Part shown: one piece after another, positions 43,670-55,492 of the stretch
How the letters are laid out: each line of letters begins with the position of its first letter
Position numbering within the stretch: the stretch's first letter is position 1
Assembly: GCA_028826165.1 (NCBI GenBank)
Contig: JAPDFW010000114.1
Location: forward strand, 356,001 to 420,000
Length of the DNA: 64,000 nt
Direction: 5' to 3'
Source: Anaeramoeba ignava
Lineage: Eukaryota; Metamonada; Anaeramoebidae
Program-made: the position numbers and the translations under genes
The notes under the pieces: model-generated
What the model saw: the letters and a program-made list of their open reading frames with translations, nothing else
Databases searched by the model: none
What the model was told of the DNA's origin: nothing

Positions 43670-46170
43670 TCATTTCTTTTTTTTTATATTTGAATGATTT
43701 TCAATTAAATTTAATAATTGAGGATTAATATTTGGTGATTGATTTGGAGAAACCGAACCATGAAACTTAAATTTTCTATCAAAAACTAATTTTTAATTTA
43801 ATATTTAATTTAATTTAATATTTAATTTTTAATTTAATATTTAATTTAATATTTAATATTTAATTTAATATTTAATATTTGATTTAATATTTAATTTAAT
43901 GTTAAATATTTAATATTTGATTTAATATTTAATATTTAATTTAATATTTAATTTTTAATTTAATTTAATATTTAATTTTTAATTTTTAATTTAATATTTA
44001 ATTTAATTTAATATTTGATTTAATATTTAATTTAATTACCTGCTTCTGCTAATTGATGAGTATCATTTCCAAAACTAAATGATTGATCATTCCAACTATT
44101 TGATATTTCAGAAGAAAAAGAATTTGTAAATTGATCTTCATTTTCCCATTCAAAATCGTTTGAATTTTCTTTTTTTATATGATTAATTGAAATGGAAATT
44201 TTTTGATTTTGATTTTGATTTTGATTTTGATTTGAATTTTGATTTTGATTTTGATTTTGATATCTTGTTTTGGATTGATAATTGAGAAAAATTTGAGGAA
44301 CTTCAAAATTATTTGGCATTTTTGGATCATATTCCGAAAATATTGGTTTAATAAACTTGGAACATCTTGGGATTTGAAGAGGATCGAATGGAAAGAAAGT
44401 TTCTAAACGATATAATTTTTTAAAGTTGCCTAATTTTAATAAAATTTCATCATCATCAGTTTTATTTTCTGGTTCAAATAAATTTGTTGAAGCTAAATAG
44501 CCAAATTGCCTCATTAATTCAATAAATTGTTTGGAAATGTTCTTGCTGCAAATAGACAAAGGATATAAAGGAGACTCGATAATAGAAATTAAATCCCATT
44601 CATTTGCAAACAAACTTAATATTGAATCATCATCTTCATCAAAAAATAATTTTTTTTTCAAAAATACAATTGAATAAAAAACAGATTGACAAACTGAATA
44701 AAAAATAAGATGAGTAACTGAATCCATAAATCTTTGATTTTGAGGTAAATTCATCAAATATTCATGAAGAAAATTGATCAAAAAAGTCAAAGCTTGTTTT
44801 ATTGCTTCTCGTGATAAAAATGAAGCACGTGCTAAATAACTTCCGACATAGTTTGCTGAATTAGTTTTTACAATTCGAGGTTCATTATCAATAATTTTTT
44901 TCAAAAAATATCCAATAAAGGATTCAGCAAATGATTCATCCAAACTAGTTATAAAGAAGTGAATGAAATGAAGATATTTAATTTTATGTGAACGAATAAT
45001 TGAACCTTCAAAAATTTCCATAATAATCTGAAATATTTCTTTGATAAATTCTGGGTTATAATTTGAGCTGGTATTAATTTGCGAGTCTTGAGTATCATCA
45101 ATATCCATTTGGAATGTGTTTTGTTTGTTGTCATCTTGAATAGAATTATGGATTTCTTGAATAAAATTTAAAATGATATCCATAAGAACATCTAATTTTA
45201 GTTGATTTTCATCAAAAATAGTTTCTGAATCAATTTCTTCATTTTCATTATTTTCATTATTTTCATTATTTTCATTATTTTCATTATTTTCATCATTTTC
45301 ATTTTCACTTTCACTTTCACTTGTGCTTTTTGATTTATTTTCATTCATATTCTCATCATCTTCTTCATCAATTACTGCAATATCAAATTCTAATATTCTA
45401 TCAAAATATATATGAAAAAAATTTGAGAGAAAATCATTTTCAATAAAAAGAGATTTTGCCAAATAACGAATATAATTGAATGATTCCTGAATATAATGTT
45501 TCTGGATATAAATAGGTTTGTATTGATTGGGGAATTTTTTCAGAATTTCTTGATCTGCAAAACGTTTAGTTAATGGATTTTGAGAGAAAATTTCGCGAAT
45601 TGAATTGTGAATCAATTGAGTTAATTGTTGAATTTGTTCAATTTGAATATCAGCAAAAACATTTGATATTTCTATTCTGGAATCATGATAAAGAGTCACA
45701 TTTGTATCTCCGAAATGAAAAAGAAGACCTTTTTCTTGATTTTGTTCATTTTCTTCAATAACTTCAAAAGGATAATTATGTGTCTCAACACTTGCAAAGC
45801 AAAAATTCCTCAGAAGAGTCTCAAAACCAAAAAGTGTACCGATTAACGCTTGTATACAATATTCCGCATGACAACTTTGTGAGGCTGTAAGTGCTATAAT
45901 GAACTCCAAATAGAGAGAAAGGAAATTTTGATCATAAATGTATTTTGTCCAATTAAATTTTAAAATGTCAAAAATTAAATCACTCATTGTTTTATCTAAA
46001 AGAGAAACACTTTCAATAAGTCCACGAAGCCATTTTGTTGCTGTTTGTTTGTCGCTTTCTAGTTCTTTGAGAATAAAACCTTGATTCAGTTCATTTTTGT
46101 TTGTTTTTCTTGATTCATAAAGTTTTTGAATATAGCCATGAATTAAAAAAATAAAAGAATTATCTTGCAT
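43670..46170 (-). CDS. RRN3: RNA polymerase I initiation factor RRN3/TIF-IA, 2 exons
   Basis: Exons 46170-44040 and 43785-43670 give 748 residues ending in TGA. RRN3 HEAT-like features are ATKWLRGLIESVSLLD, FIIALTASQSCHAEYCIQALIGTLFGF, HKIKYLHFIHFFITSLDESFAESFIGYFLKKI, and ANYVGSYLARASFLSREAIKQALTFLINFL. The signature block RLETFFPFDPLQIPRCSKFIKPIFSEY also follows. RRN3 bridges Pol I and promoter-bound factors to start rRNA transcription. An acidic Ser/Glu/Asn tract (about 280-315), where other RRN3 proteins have a loop regulated by phosphorylation, is expanded here with NENNENNE repeats. The intron is a TTTAATATTTAA repeat. The gene is divergent from the DIL gene, 159 bp away. Confidence 0.88.
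43786..44039 (-). repeat. RRN3 intron, TTTAATATTTAA repeat
   Basis: 254-bp intron on the minus strand, GTAATT donor and AATTAG acceptor; made of ATTTAATTTAATATTTAA units. Confidence 0.8.
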
Positions 46171-46329
46171 TTTAATTTGAATTTGAATTAGAATTTGGAT
46201 TTGAATTATGCAAGAAAAAAAAATGAAAAAAAAAAAATTAGAAAATTAAAATTCATTTTTCTTTTTTAAATAAAAAAAAAAAACAATCATTTTAATCAAT
46301 TCAATTCAAATTATAAAAAAAAAAGGAAA
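46171..46329. promoter_or_regulatory. Compact divergent promoter, RRN3 and DIL genes
   Basis: 159 bp between starts. One T-run/CA/T-run motif faces each gene: AAAAAAAAATGAAAAA (46,215-46,230) toward RRN3 and ATTCATTTTTCTTTTTT (46,250-46,267) toward the DIL gene. Confidence 0.5.
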
Positions 46330-47693
46330 ATGGAAAATCAAAAACATTCAAATAATCAAATTGACAATCATTTTATTGAACAAAATTCCTTCAAAGAAAA
46401 TAAACAATCATTTGAAGATATTTTCCAATTTGATTCTCAATTCTCTGAAATTTTAGAATTGAAAAAAAAAATTAATGAATTAAAACTTTTAAATATTCAA
46501 AGAGCACTTATTCAAAGAACACTTTATTTCAATGAAGAAAGGATTTCGAAAAAGACACCAATTGCCATTTCATTAATTTTTAAGTGGTTACATTTGAAAA
46601 ATGCATTTTCAGAAGAAAATTATTATTTACTTAATGATTTGATTGAGTCTTTTAATTTTTCACTTCGTCTTTATCCAGATGATCCTCATTTTTTACTTTG
46701 GATAATTTCAAATATTTGTTTTTCTCAAGCTATTTTTCTCAAAACAGTTCCTTCACATTCAAGAAAAATTTCCTCTCAATTCCAAGATTCATTAACAAAT
46801 TTACTTGTAAAAACTACTTTACTTTATATTAACAGAGTTTCAAATGATTTTGCAATATATGTTGTTCAAGCCTTTTTAAAACAAAAAAAATATCATTCTT
46901 TTCTCAATTCCAAATTTGAAAAAAAAGATTTAAGTGATATTGCAACTCCAAATCAAATTTTTCAAGATGTGAGAAATATTTTGTTTCGAGTTGAAGATTT
47001 ATTTATTCCAAATGAAATTTTTGGAATTATTCTTTCTGGAATTGTAAATTTTATAAATTATCGATTAATTCAAGGTTTTGTTTCTCAAAAGCAATATTGT
47101 ACAAAAGAAAGGGGAACTAAAACGAAATTATATTTATCTGAAATGGAGCAATTTCTTGATGATTTAGAATATTCTTTTATGAAGTTTTTATTACAAATTC
47201 AAAATTCAATTAAAATTCAAAATCAAAATTTAATTTAATTCAAAAATTTAAATTTAAAAAATTAGAAAATTTTTATCTCCAATTCTTGAAGTTTGTGATC
47301 TTTTAATTCTTAGAGATAAAATACTTTTAGATTTAAATGAAATTGAAATTGTTTGTCCACATTTAGAAAAAGAAACCATTTTGATTATACTTGAAAATTT
47401 TGAATCAAATTTGTAAATTAAAATTTAAAATTTTTTAATTTAAAATTTTAAAATTTATATTGAAAAAAAAAATAATTTAAAATAGAAGAGGAAAACTTAC
47501 AAAATCAATTAGATTATCCAAATTAGATTCACATCAATATATAAAAGTTATTGATAATTCAATTAGTAAAATTAAAGAAATTGATTATTTAAAAATTGAT
47601 ATTACAAATTGGGAAAAAATTGAAATTCCTTCTTTTCTAAATTCATTTCCAGAATTTGAAATTTTAAATAAAAAATTAAAAATTTTAAAATAA
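46330..47693 (+). CDS. DIL (dilute) domain protein, 3 exons
   Basis: Exons 46330-47183, 47266-47412 and 47486-47693 give 402 residues. The protein matches the dilute domain of class V myosin tails: the ...LFIPNEIFGIILSGIVNFINYRLIQGFV helix, YLSEMEQFLDDLEYSF, LSPILEVCDLLILRDK and EIEIVCPHLEKETILIIL. No motor, IQ or coiled-coil region is present and the start follows an intergenic promoter, so it is a stand-alone DIL protein as in afadin-like or fungal Dil1-type adaptors. DIL domains bind cargo adaptors or Rab proteins. Intron 1 uses a weak donor, GTTTTT. I chose it because it keeps the frame and the conserved KKFLSPILE join; without it the frame ends at 47,238. Confidence 0.78.
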
Positions 47694-47869
47694 TCAATTA
47701 AAGAAGAAGAGAAAAAAAAAATTTAAAAAAAAAAATGTCAAATTTCTTTTTTGCCAGAATTCCTTTTTTTTATTTTTATTTTTTTTTCAATAAATTAATT
47801 TAAAAAATTTTTTTTTCATTTTTTTTTTTTCATTTTTTTATTATTATTATTATTATTTAAATTTATTGA

Positions 47870-50665
47870 ATGAATAAACAAAATAACAGAAATAAAAAGA
47901 AAAAAAAACAAAATGAACAAGAAATTGAAAAATTTTCAATTAAAAAGCATCGAAAAAACAAATCAAAAAAGAATTTAGAAGAAGAAAAAGAAAAAGAAAA
48001 AGAAAAAGAAATTAATAATATAAAAACAAATATTGAATCAACACAAAAAATGAGTAAATTATTTTTTAAATAAATTTTTTATTAAATTTTATAATTTAAA
48101 ATTTTTCCATTTAAAATTTTTCTCAGCAATTTCTTCATTATATGATGATTTGATAATTTACACCTTTGGGTATTTGAACGCACAATTCAGATGCATGTGC
48201 TCAATGGTAAATAAACAATGGTCTGCTTGTGCAAATGAACCATTACTTTGGGTACGGACAAATTTATCAAAATTTGGGCACAAAATAACTGACAATTCAT
48301 TAATGGGGATGGCAAAAAAGCATCCCGAGATTCAAGTGTTAAATTTACACAATTGCACAATGATTTCAGAAAGAAGCATTTCTTATATTTGCGGACATTG
48401 CAAGAACTTATTTCGGTTGGATCTTGGACTTGACGGTTCTCATCATGTTCGTCGGTTAATAACGGACAACACACTTAAATGTTTCTCCAAATACACCCCC
48501 AAACTTCAAGCACTGCGGATGACTTTGTGCAATATGATTACTGAGCGAGGTTTGGATATTTTTTTCCGAAACTGCCCAGATCTTCTGTTTCTCGATCTCG
48601 ACCATTGCCAACTATCCTCACTTCCCCAGTCAATCGAAACATTGACCCAAATGCAAACCCTTTTGTTGAGCTTCAACGACCTCACTTCCATTCCTGAACC
48701 TCTTTTCGCACTTAAAAATTTGAAGTTTCTCAACATGCGCGCAAACCAATTAAGCACAATCCCAAAAGGAATGAGTTGTCTTACCGCGTTAACTGTACTT
48801 GAACTGGCAAATAATATCTTTAACCAACTGCCGGCGGAAATTGGATCCCTTCCAAATTTAAGGAGGCTTGTTCTCTCAAGCAACATCATCACAACAATAC
48901 CCCCAGAAATTGGCAAACTCGCAAATCTTGAGGATCTTTGGCTCAATTATAACGAGATTTCTACTCTTCCTCTCGATTTTTGTCGTCTTGAAAACCTTAA
49001 ATCTTTGCGTATTAATAGCAATCGTTTGACACGTTTACCGGACCAAATCCATCTTTTATCAAAATTGAAACTTTTTGAACTTTCTGATAATTCTTTGCAA
49101 GAACTTCCTCTTACTTTTGGTTTTCTTTCTGAACTCCGTACTTTGTATTTGTTTAATAATCGTTTGGTTCATTTACCAGATTCTATTGGAAATTTGAAAG
49201 AATTACGATCTTTATTTTTAAGTGAGAATTTACTTGAATCTTTACCTGATTCAATTTGTGATTTAGAAAATTTACAGAGTCTTTTGATGCATAATAATCG
49301 ACTTGGGGAGCTTCCTGATGAATTTGGAAGGTAAAACCCAAAAATTCATAAAATATTTAAGTTCATAAAATATTTAAATTCAATAAATATTTAAATTCAA
49401 TAAATATTTTATGAATTTAAATATTTAAATTCATATTTAAATTCATATTTAAATTAATATTTAAATTCAATAAATATTTAAATTCATAAAATATTTAAAT
49501 TCATATTTAAATTCAATTAATATTTAAATTAATAAATATTTAAATTCAATTAATATTTAAATTCAATAAATATTTAAATTAATATTTAAATTAAATAAAT
49601 ATTTAAATTCAATTAATATTTAAATTAAATTAATATTTAAATTCAATTAATATTTAAATTAATATTTAAATTCAATTAATATTTAAATTAATATTTAAAT
49701 TCAATTAATATTTAAATTAAATTAATATTTAAATTAAATTAATATTTAAATTAAATTAATATTTAAATTCAATTAATATTTAAATTCATAAAATATTTAA
49801 ATTAATTAATATTTAAATTAATATTTAAATTAAATTAATATTTAAATTCAATAAATATTTAAATTAATATTTAAATTAAATTAATATTTAAATTAAATTA
49901 ATATTTAAATTCAATAAATATTTAAATTCAATAAATATTTAAATTCATAAAATATTTAAATTCAATAAATATTTAAATTCAATTAATATTTAAATAAATA
50001 TTTAAATTCAATAAAATATTTAAATTAATATTTAAATTAATATTTAATTCAATTAATATTTAAATTTAATTAATATTTAAATTCAAAAATATTTAAATTC
50101 AATTAATATTTAAATTAAATTAATATTTAAATTCAATTAATATTTAATTTAAATAAATATTTAAATTAAATTCATATTTAAATTTATATTTAAATTAATA
50201 TTTAAATTTAATATATATTTTTGATATTCTAATAATAGGCTCCAAAACTTAAAAAGATTAGAACTAATTGGAAATCATCTAAGTAATCTTCCTGACTCCT
50301 TTTTTTCTTTAAAAAATCTTGAAAGACTTTGGTTAGGATTCAACCAAATTTCTGATATCTCACAAAAATTTTCACTATTAACAAATCTTAAAGAACTTGG
50401 ACTTAATGATAATCTTATTTCAAAAATTCCAGAAAATTTAACTGAACTTAAAAATCTTCAAGTTTTTCATATTCATAATAATAAAATTTCAGATATTGAT
50501 TCTTCTTTACTTCAACAAATGCCAAATCTTCAAACATTTTTATTCCATAATAATTCCCAAAAAATTGTTGCAAATCAACCTTCAATGGATTCAATTCATC
50601 GTGGTTTTCTTGAAATTATTCGTCAACATTTTTCAGGAATTCCTGGAAAGACAAATCAATGGTGA
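47870..50665 (+). CDS. F-box-like leucine-rich repeat protein, 3 exons
   Basis: Exons 47870-48053, 48127-49330 and 50239-50665 give 604 residues. Residues 1-60 are a basic Lys/Glu tail. About 62-105 look like an F-box (ISSLYDDLIIYTFGYLNAQFRCMCSMVNKQWSACANEPLLW). About 110-185 are AMN1/F-box-type LRRs (NSLMGMAKKHPEIQVLNLHNCTMISERS). From about 190 to 560 there are some 16 Leu-rich repeats of the SHOC2/Ras-suppressor type (LKFLNMRANQLSTIPKGMSCLTAL). F-box/LRR proteins select substrates for SCF ubiquitin ligases. Codons in 48,180-49,020 are distinctly richer in G/C than the rest of the same exon. The 908-bp intron 2 falls between two LRRs. Stop is TGA. Confidence 0.85.
49331..50238 (+). repeat. 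LRR gene intron 2, ATATTTAAATTCA repeat
   Basis: 908-bp intron of AATATTTAAATTCAAT units. Apart from TTTAAGTT near 49,360 no AG is seen before the acceptor AATAATAG. The split codon yields Arg (AG|G). Confidence 0.85.
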
Positions 50666-50805
50666 TTTCTTTTTTTTTCCATTTTTTTTTTATTTTTCTT
50701 TTTTAAAAATTTGTTTGTTGATAAAAAAGAAAAATCATTTAAATTTAAATTCAAATGAAAATAAAAATTAAAAAAATTAAAAAAATTAAAAAAATTTAAA
50801 CTAAA

Positions 50806-51812
50806 TTAATTTATTTTCACAAATGGATCTTTTGGATCATTTGGATCAAATTCAAAAACAAAAGGAACTGGATGAATTGATTGATTTTCCAAAAGTTTAA
50901 TTTTTTTATTAAGTTGATTTGATGTTTGAATTACTTGTCTATTTTTAGAATAACAAGTTTTTAATTTCTTAAGAATTTTTTCATTTTCTTGATTTAAGCG
51001 TTCCATTTTTTCACTAATTCTCAAAAGGTCATGTTCATTAACTTCAATTTGTTGTTGCTAAAAACACAACAATTTAATTTTTGATTTTAATTTTAATTTT
51101 AATTTTGATTTTAATTTTAATTTTAATTTTAATTTTAATTTTAATTTTAATTTTAATTTTAATTTTAATTTTAATTTTAATTTTTGATTTTGATTTTAAT
51201 TTTAATTTTGATTTTGATTTTGATTTTGATTTTAATTTTAATTTTAATTTTAATTTTAATTTTAATTTTAATTTTGATTTTAATTTTATTTACAACTTCG
51301 GAATCAGAAAAATAATTAAAATCTCCATTTGAAATATCCAAATAAGACTGATAATCATCAACAGCTAATTGAGCTTGAGCAATAGAACGATTCAAATAAG
51401 CAATTTTATTTTCAGGTTCATAATCCAAAACTTTTTGAAAATCAACAAGAGCAGATTTTTTTTGATTCAAACGAAGTTTAACAATTCCTCGATTATTAAG
51501 AGCATTTATATAATCATTTTTCAAAGATAACGCTTTATTAAAAGAACTTAAAGCATCTTCAAATAATCCTTTACTAAAATAACATTGTCCTAAATTATTA
51601 TGTGCTTCTGGAAAATTATTTTCGATTTGGATCGCTTGTTTAAAATCTTCTATTGCTAATTCAATTTGATTTAATTTGAAATAGACACATCCTCTATTAT
51701 TATATCCTTGATGTGGTTTTTTTTGAATTTGAATTGATCGTGTAAAATTTTCAAGTGCTTGTTGATATTGTTCATTTAAAAAATCATGTTTTCCTTTCCA
51801 AAGGCTATTCAT
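50806..51812 (-). CDS. TPR protein with C-terminal coiled coil, 2 exons
   Basis: Exons 51812-51294 and 51057-50806 join in phase 0 to give 256 residues. Residues 1-155 contain four to five TPR units (ALENFTRSIQIQKKPHQGYNNRGCVYFKLNQIELAIEDFKQAI, LFEDALSSFNKALSLKNDY). Exon 2 encodes a coiled coil (about 175-230; LLRISEKMERLNQENEKILKKLKT, NKKIKLLENQ) and ends in FEFDPNDPKDPFVKIN. No enzyme domain; likely an adaptor of unknown partner. The intron (51058-51293) is a TTTTAA repeat. It converges with the LRR gene, whose end is only 140 bp away. Confidence 0.8.
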
Positions 51813-51914
51813 ATTTTCTTCTTTTTTTTTTAAAAATGAAAAATAAAAAAATGAAAAATGAAAAAAATGATTTTTGAATTTATTTTTGAAAAGAGAAAAA
51901 TAATTTTTGTTGAA

Positions 51915-54900
51915 TTAATTTGTTAGATAAAGAAAGATTAAAAAAATTAAAACTGCAATCCATCCATATAAATCAAGTCTTGTTAAAATCAATGAACCAA
52001 AAAGTGTTGTAAAAATGGATCTATTTTAAATTTAATTTAAATTAAATCAAAATTAAATCAAATTTAAATCAAATTTAAATCAATTTTAAATCAAAATTAA
52101 ATCAAAATTAAATCAAATTTAAATCAAAATTAAATCAAATTTAAATCAAATTTAAATCAAATTTAAATCAAATTTAAATCAAAATTAAATCAAAATTAAA
52201 TCAAATTTAAATCAAATTTAAATCAAATTTAAATCAAATTTAAATCAAATTTAAATCAAAATTAAATCAAATTTAAATCAAATTTAAATCAAATTTAAAT
52301 CAAATTTAAATCAAATTTAAATCAAATTTAAATCAAATTTAAATCAAATTTAAATCAAATTAAATCAATTTTAAATCAATTTTAAATCAAATTTAAATCA
52401 AATTTAAATCAAATTTAAATCAAAATTAAATCAAATTTAAATCAATTTTAAATCAAATTTAAATCAAATTTATATCAATTTTAAATCAAATTTTAAATCA
52501 ATTTTAAATCAAATTTAAATCAAATTTTAAATCAAATTTAAATCAAATAATTTGAAATTTACTTCCAATTAATTTTATTTTCAGGTGTAACTACGATTGT
52601 TTTAAGATATCTTCCAATTTCTTTTGGCTTTTTAGGAAAAGAAGACTTTTTAATTGATTTATTTTGTTCATTCTTTTTTTTCAAAGAACTAGTTTTTTTA
52701 GAAACTGCTATAGTTTTAGATGAATTTTTATGAAAATCAATTTTAGGTAAAACTTGTGGTGAATTTTTGGTTGATTTTGTTGGATATCTAACAACTGTTC
52801 CTGAAAATTCTCCATCATCTTCATCATCTTCATCATCTTCTTGATTATTTTTTGTTGTTTGTTTAATCGATATTATTGTTTGTTGTGTTTTTTTATTCAG
52901 AAAAGTTTTTTTTTCTATTTTTTCGTTTTTCGATTTTTTTGGTTTCATTTTAAGTAGTTTAATTAATGGTGATTCTTTTGTTTGTTGAAAATATGGTTTG
53001 AAAAATGGATGTTGTAATAATTCTTCTGTTGTTGGTCTTTTTGATGGTTCTTTAACAAGACATTTTTGAATAAAATCACAAAATGGTTTTGAGAAATTTG
53101 ATGAATTTTTAAGATTTGGTGGTTCCATTTTTGGAATCATAAACATTGCCTAAAACATTTATAATTTTAATTTTGATTTTAATTTTAATTTTAATTTTGA
53201 TTTTGATTTTAATATTGATTTTGATATTGATTTTGATTTTGATTTTGATTTGATTTTAATTATAATTTTGATTTGGATATTGATTTTAATTTTAATTTTG
53301 ATTTTGATATTGATTTTGATATTGATTTTGATTTTAATTTTGATTTTGATTTTGATATTTGATTTTAATTTTGATTTTGATATTGATTTTGATTTTAATT
53401 TTAATTTTGATTTTGATATTGATATTGATATTGATTTTGATTTTAATTTAGATATTGATTTTAATTTTAATTTTCATTTTAATTTTGATTTTGATTTTAA
53501 TTTAGATTTTGATTTTAATTTTGATTTTGATATTGATATTGATTTTGATTTTAATTTAGATATTGATTTTAATTTTGATATTTGATTTTAATTTTGATAT
53601 TGATATTGATATTGATATTGATATTGATATTGATATTGATATTAATTTTGATTTTAATTTTAATTTTAATTTTAATTTTAATTTTAATTTTAATTTTAAT
53701 TTTAATATTGATATTGATTTTGATTTTGATTTTGATTTTGATTTTGATTTTGATATTGATTTTGATTTTGATTTTGATTTTGATTTTGATTTTGATTTTA
53801 ATTTTGATTTTGATTTTGATATTGATTTTAATTTTGATTTTAATTTTGATTTTGATATTGATTTTGATTTTGATTTTGATTTTGATTTTGATTTTGATAT
53901 TGATATTGATTTTGATTTTAATTTTAATTTTAATTTTAATTTTAATTTTAATTTTAATTTTAATTTTGATTTTGATTTTAATTTAGATTTTGATTTTAAT
54001 TTTAATTTTGATATTGATATTGATATTGATTTTGATTTTGATTTTGATATTGATTTTAATTTTGATTTTAATTTTGATATTGATATTGATATTGATATTG
54101 ATATTGATTTTAATTTAGATATTGATTTTAATTTTGATTTTAATTTTGATTTCATTTTAATTTTGATTTTGATTTTGATTTTGATTTTAATTTTGATATT
54201 GATTTTGATTTTGATTTTGATTTTAATTTTAATTTTGATTTTGATTTTGATATTGATATTGATTTTGATTTTAATTTAGATATTGATTTTAATTTTAATT
54301 TTGATTTTTATTTTAATTTTCATTTTAATTTTGATTTTTATTTTAATTTTGATTTTAATTTAGATTTTGATTTTAATTTAGATTTTGATTTTAATTTTGA
54401 TATTGATTTTAATTTTGATATTGATATTGATATTGATATTGATATTGATATTGATATTGATATTGATATTGATATTGATATTGATATTGATATTGATATT
54501 GATATTAATTTTGATTTTGATTTTGATTTTGATTTTGATTTTGATATTGATATTGATTTTGATTTTGATTTTAATTTTAATTTTAATTTTAATTTTGATT
54601 TTAATTTTGATTTTAATATTGATTTTGATTTTGATTTTGATTTTAATTTTGATTTTGATTTTTATTTTGATTTTAATTTCAAATTTCATTTTAATTTCAA
54701 ATTTCATATTGATTTTGATTTTAATTTAGATTTTCATTTTAATTTCAAATTTCATATTGATTTTGATTTTCATCTAAATAATACACGAAGAGGATGAATA
54801 TCTGTATTTGGTGGCTCCATTTCAACAAGTTCTATAGCAGTAATTCCAAGAGACCAAATATCAGCCTTAAAATCATATTTCTGACCCTTCATAACTTCAG

Positions 54901-55492
54901 GAGCCATCCAATAAGGAGTTCCAATAACAGATAAAGTTTGAGAAGAATGAGAATTCAATTTTTTAGAAACTCCAAAATCAGCAATTTTCACTTTTCCATT
55001 TTCAGTTAGTAAAATATTAGCAGCTTTTAAATCACGATGAATAATATCATTTTTATGAAGATAAACCAAGCCCTGAAGTGTTGAAAACAACACAAATCCC
55101 GCTTGTTCTTCTGAAAGCGGTTTCTCCAATTTTTCCATTAAATCAAGTATACTTTTTCCTGAACAATATTCCATTAATATCCATAAATTATTATCCTTAA
55201 ATAACGTCCCAAAATATGTCACAATTGATTGATTTTTAAATGATTTCAATAAATCAATTTCGTTTTTTGTTTCTGAATCTTCAAATGATTGAGTTGGAAT
55301 CACTTTAATTGCTAGTTCAAAATTTGATGCAATATGTTTCGCTTTATATACCTTTCCATAAGAACCTTCTCCAAGTACATCTTCAAGTGTAAATATTGAT
55401 TCAGGATCTTCTCCGCTCCATTTATAATCAAAATCAACATGCTGGACATGCTGGAAATTATACGGTTTCGAAATCAGATCTGATGATAACAT
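51915..55492 (-). CDS. STE20-family MST/Hippo-like kinase with C-terminal membrane segment, 3 exons
   Basis: Exons 55492-54785, 53149-52563 and 52020-51915 give 466 residues. The kinase domain (about 34-290) has every key residue: GEGSYG (41-46), K63 in AIK, HRDLKAAN (D154), DFG (172-174), T192 in the activation segment and APE. The join HPLR/AMFMIPKMEPP matches the HPMRAIFMIP stretch typical of MST1/2 and Hippo kinases. After a basic linker with an acidic EDDEDDEDD run, exon 3 adds SIFTTLFGSLILTRLDL then YGWIAVLIFLIFLYLTN, a hydrophobic C-terminus that looks like a tail anchor. No SARAH-like helix is visible, unlike MST. Introns of 1,635 bp and 542 bp are GATATT/GATTTT and AAATCAAATTT repeats. 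Confidence 0.85.
52021..52562 (-). repeat. Kinase intron 2, AAATTTAAATCA repeat
   Basis: 542-bp intron of AAATTTAAATC and AAAATTAAATC units. The coding strand has a GTAAAT donor and an AAATAG acceptor. Confidence 0.8.
53150..54784 (-). repeat. Kinase intron 1, GATATTGATTTTAATTTT repeat
   Basis: 1,635-bp intron of GAT/AAT-TTT and GATATT hexamers, including a pure (GATATT)n run at about 54,415-54,505. It stays open in several frames on both strands (ILILIL, NFDFD, KSKLK), which are repeat artefacts. Confidence 0.9.

Noticed and set aside
48187-48946. Reverse-strand frames of 95 and 146 residues with more complex sequence
   Set aside because: They oppose the GC-richer LRR exon, where stops are scarcer by composition; no family resemblance.
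52559-53146. Separate small basic protein downstream of the kinase
   Set aside because: It begins with the kinase C-lobe (CDFIQKCLVKEPSKRP) and joins the upstream exon in phase at HPLR/AMFMIP, so it is kinase exon 2.
53250-54729. Long overlapping open frames of ILILIL, NFDFD, KSKLK repeats on both strands
   Set aside because: They lie wholly inside kinase intron 1 and exist only because the hexamer repeat has no stop in several frames.
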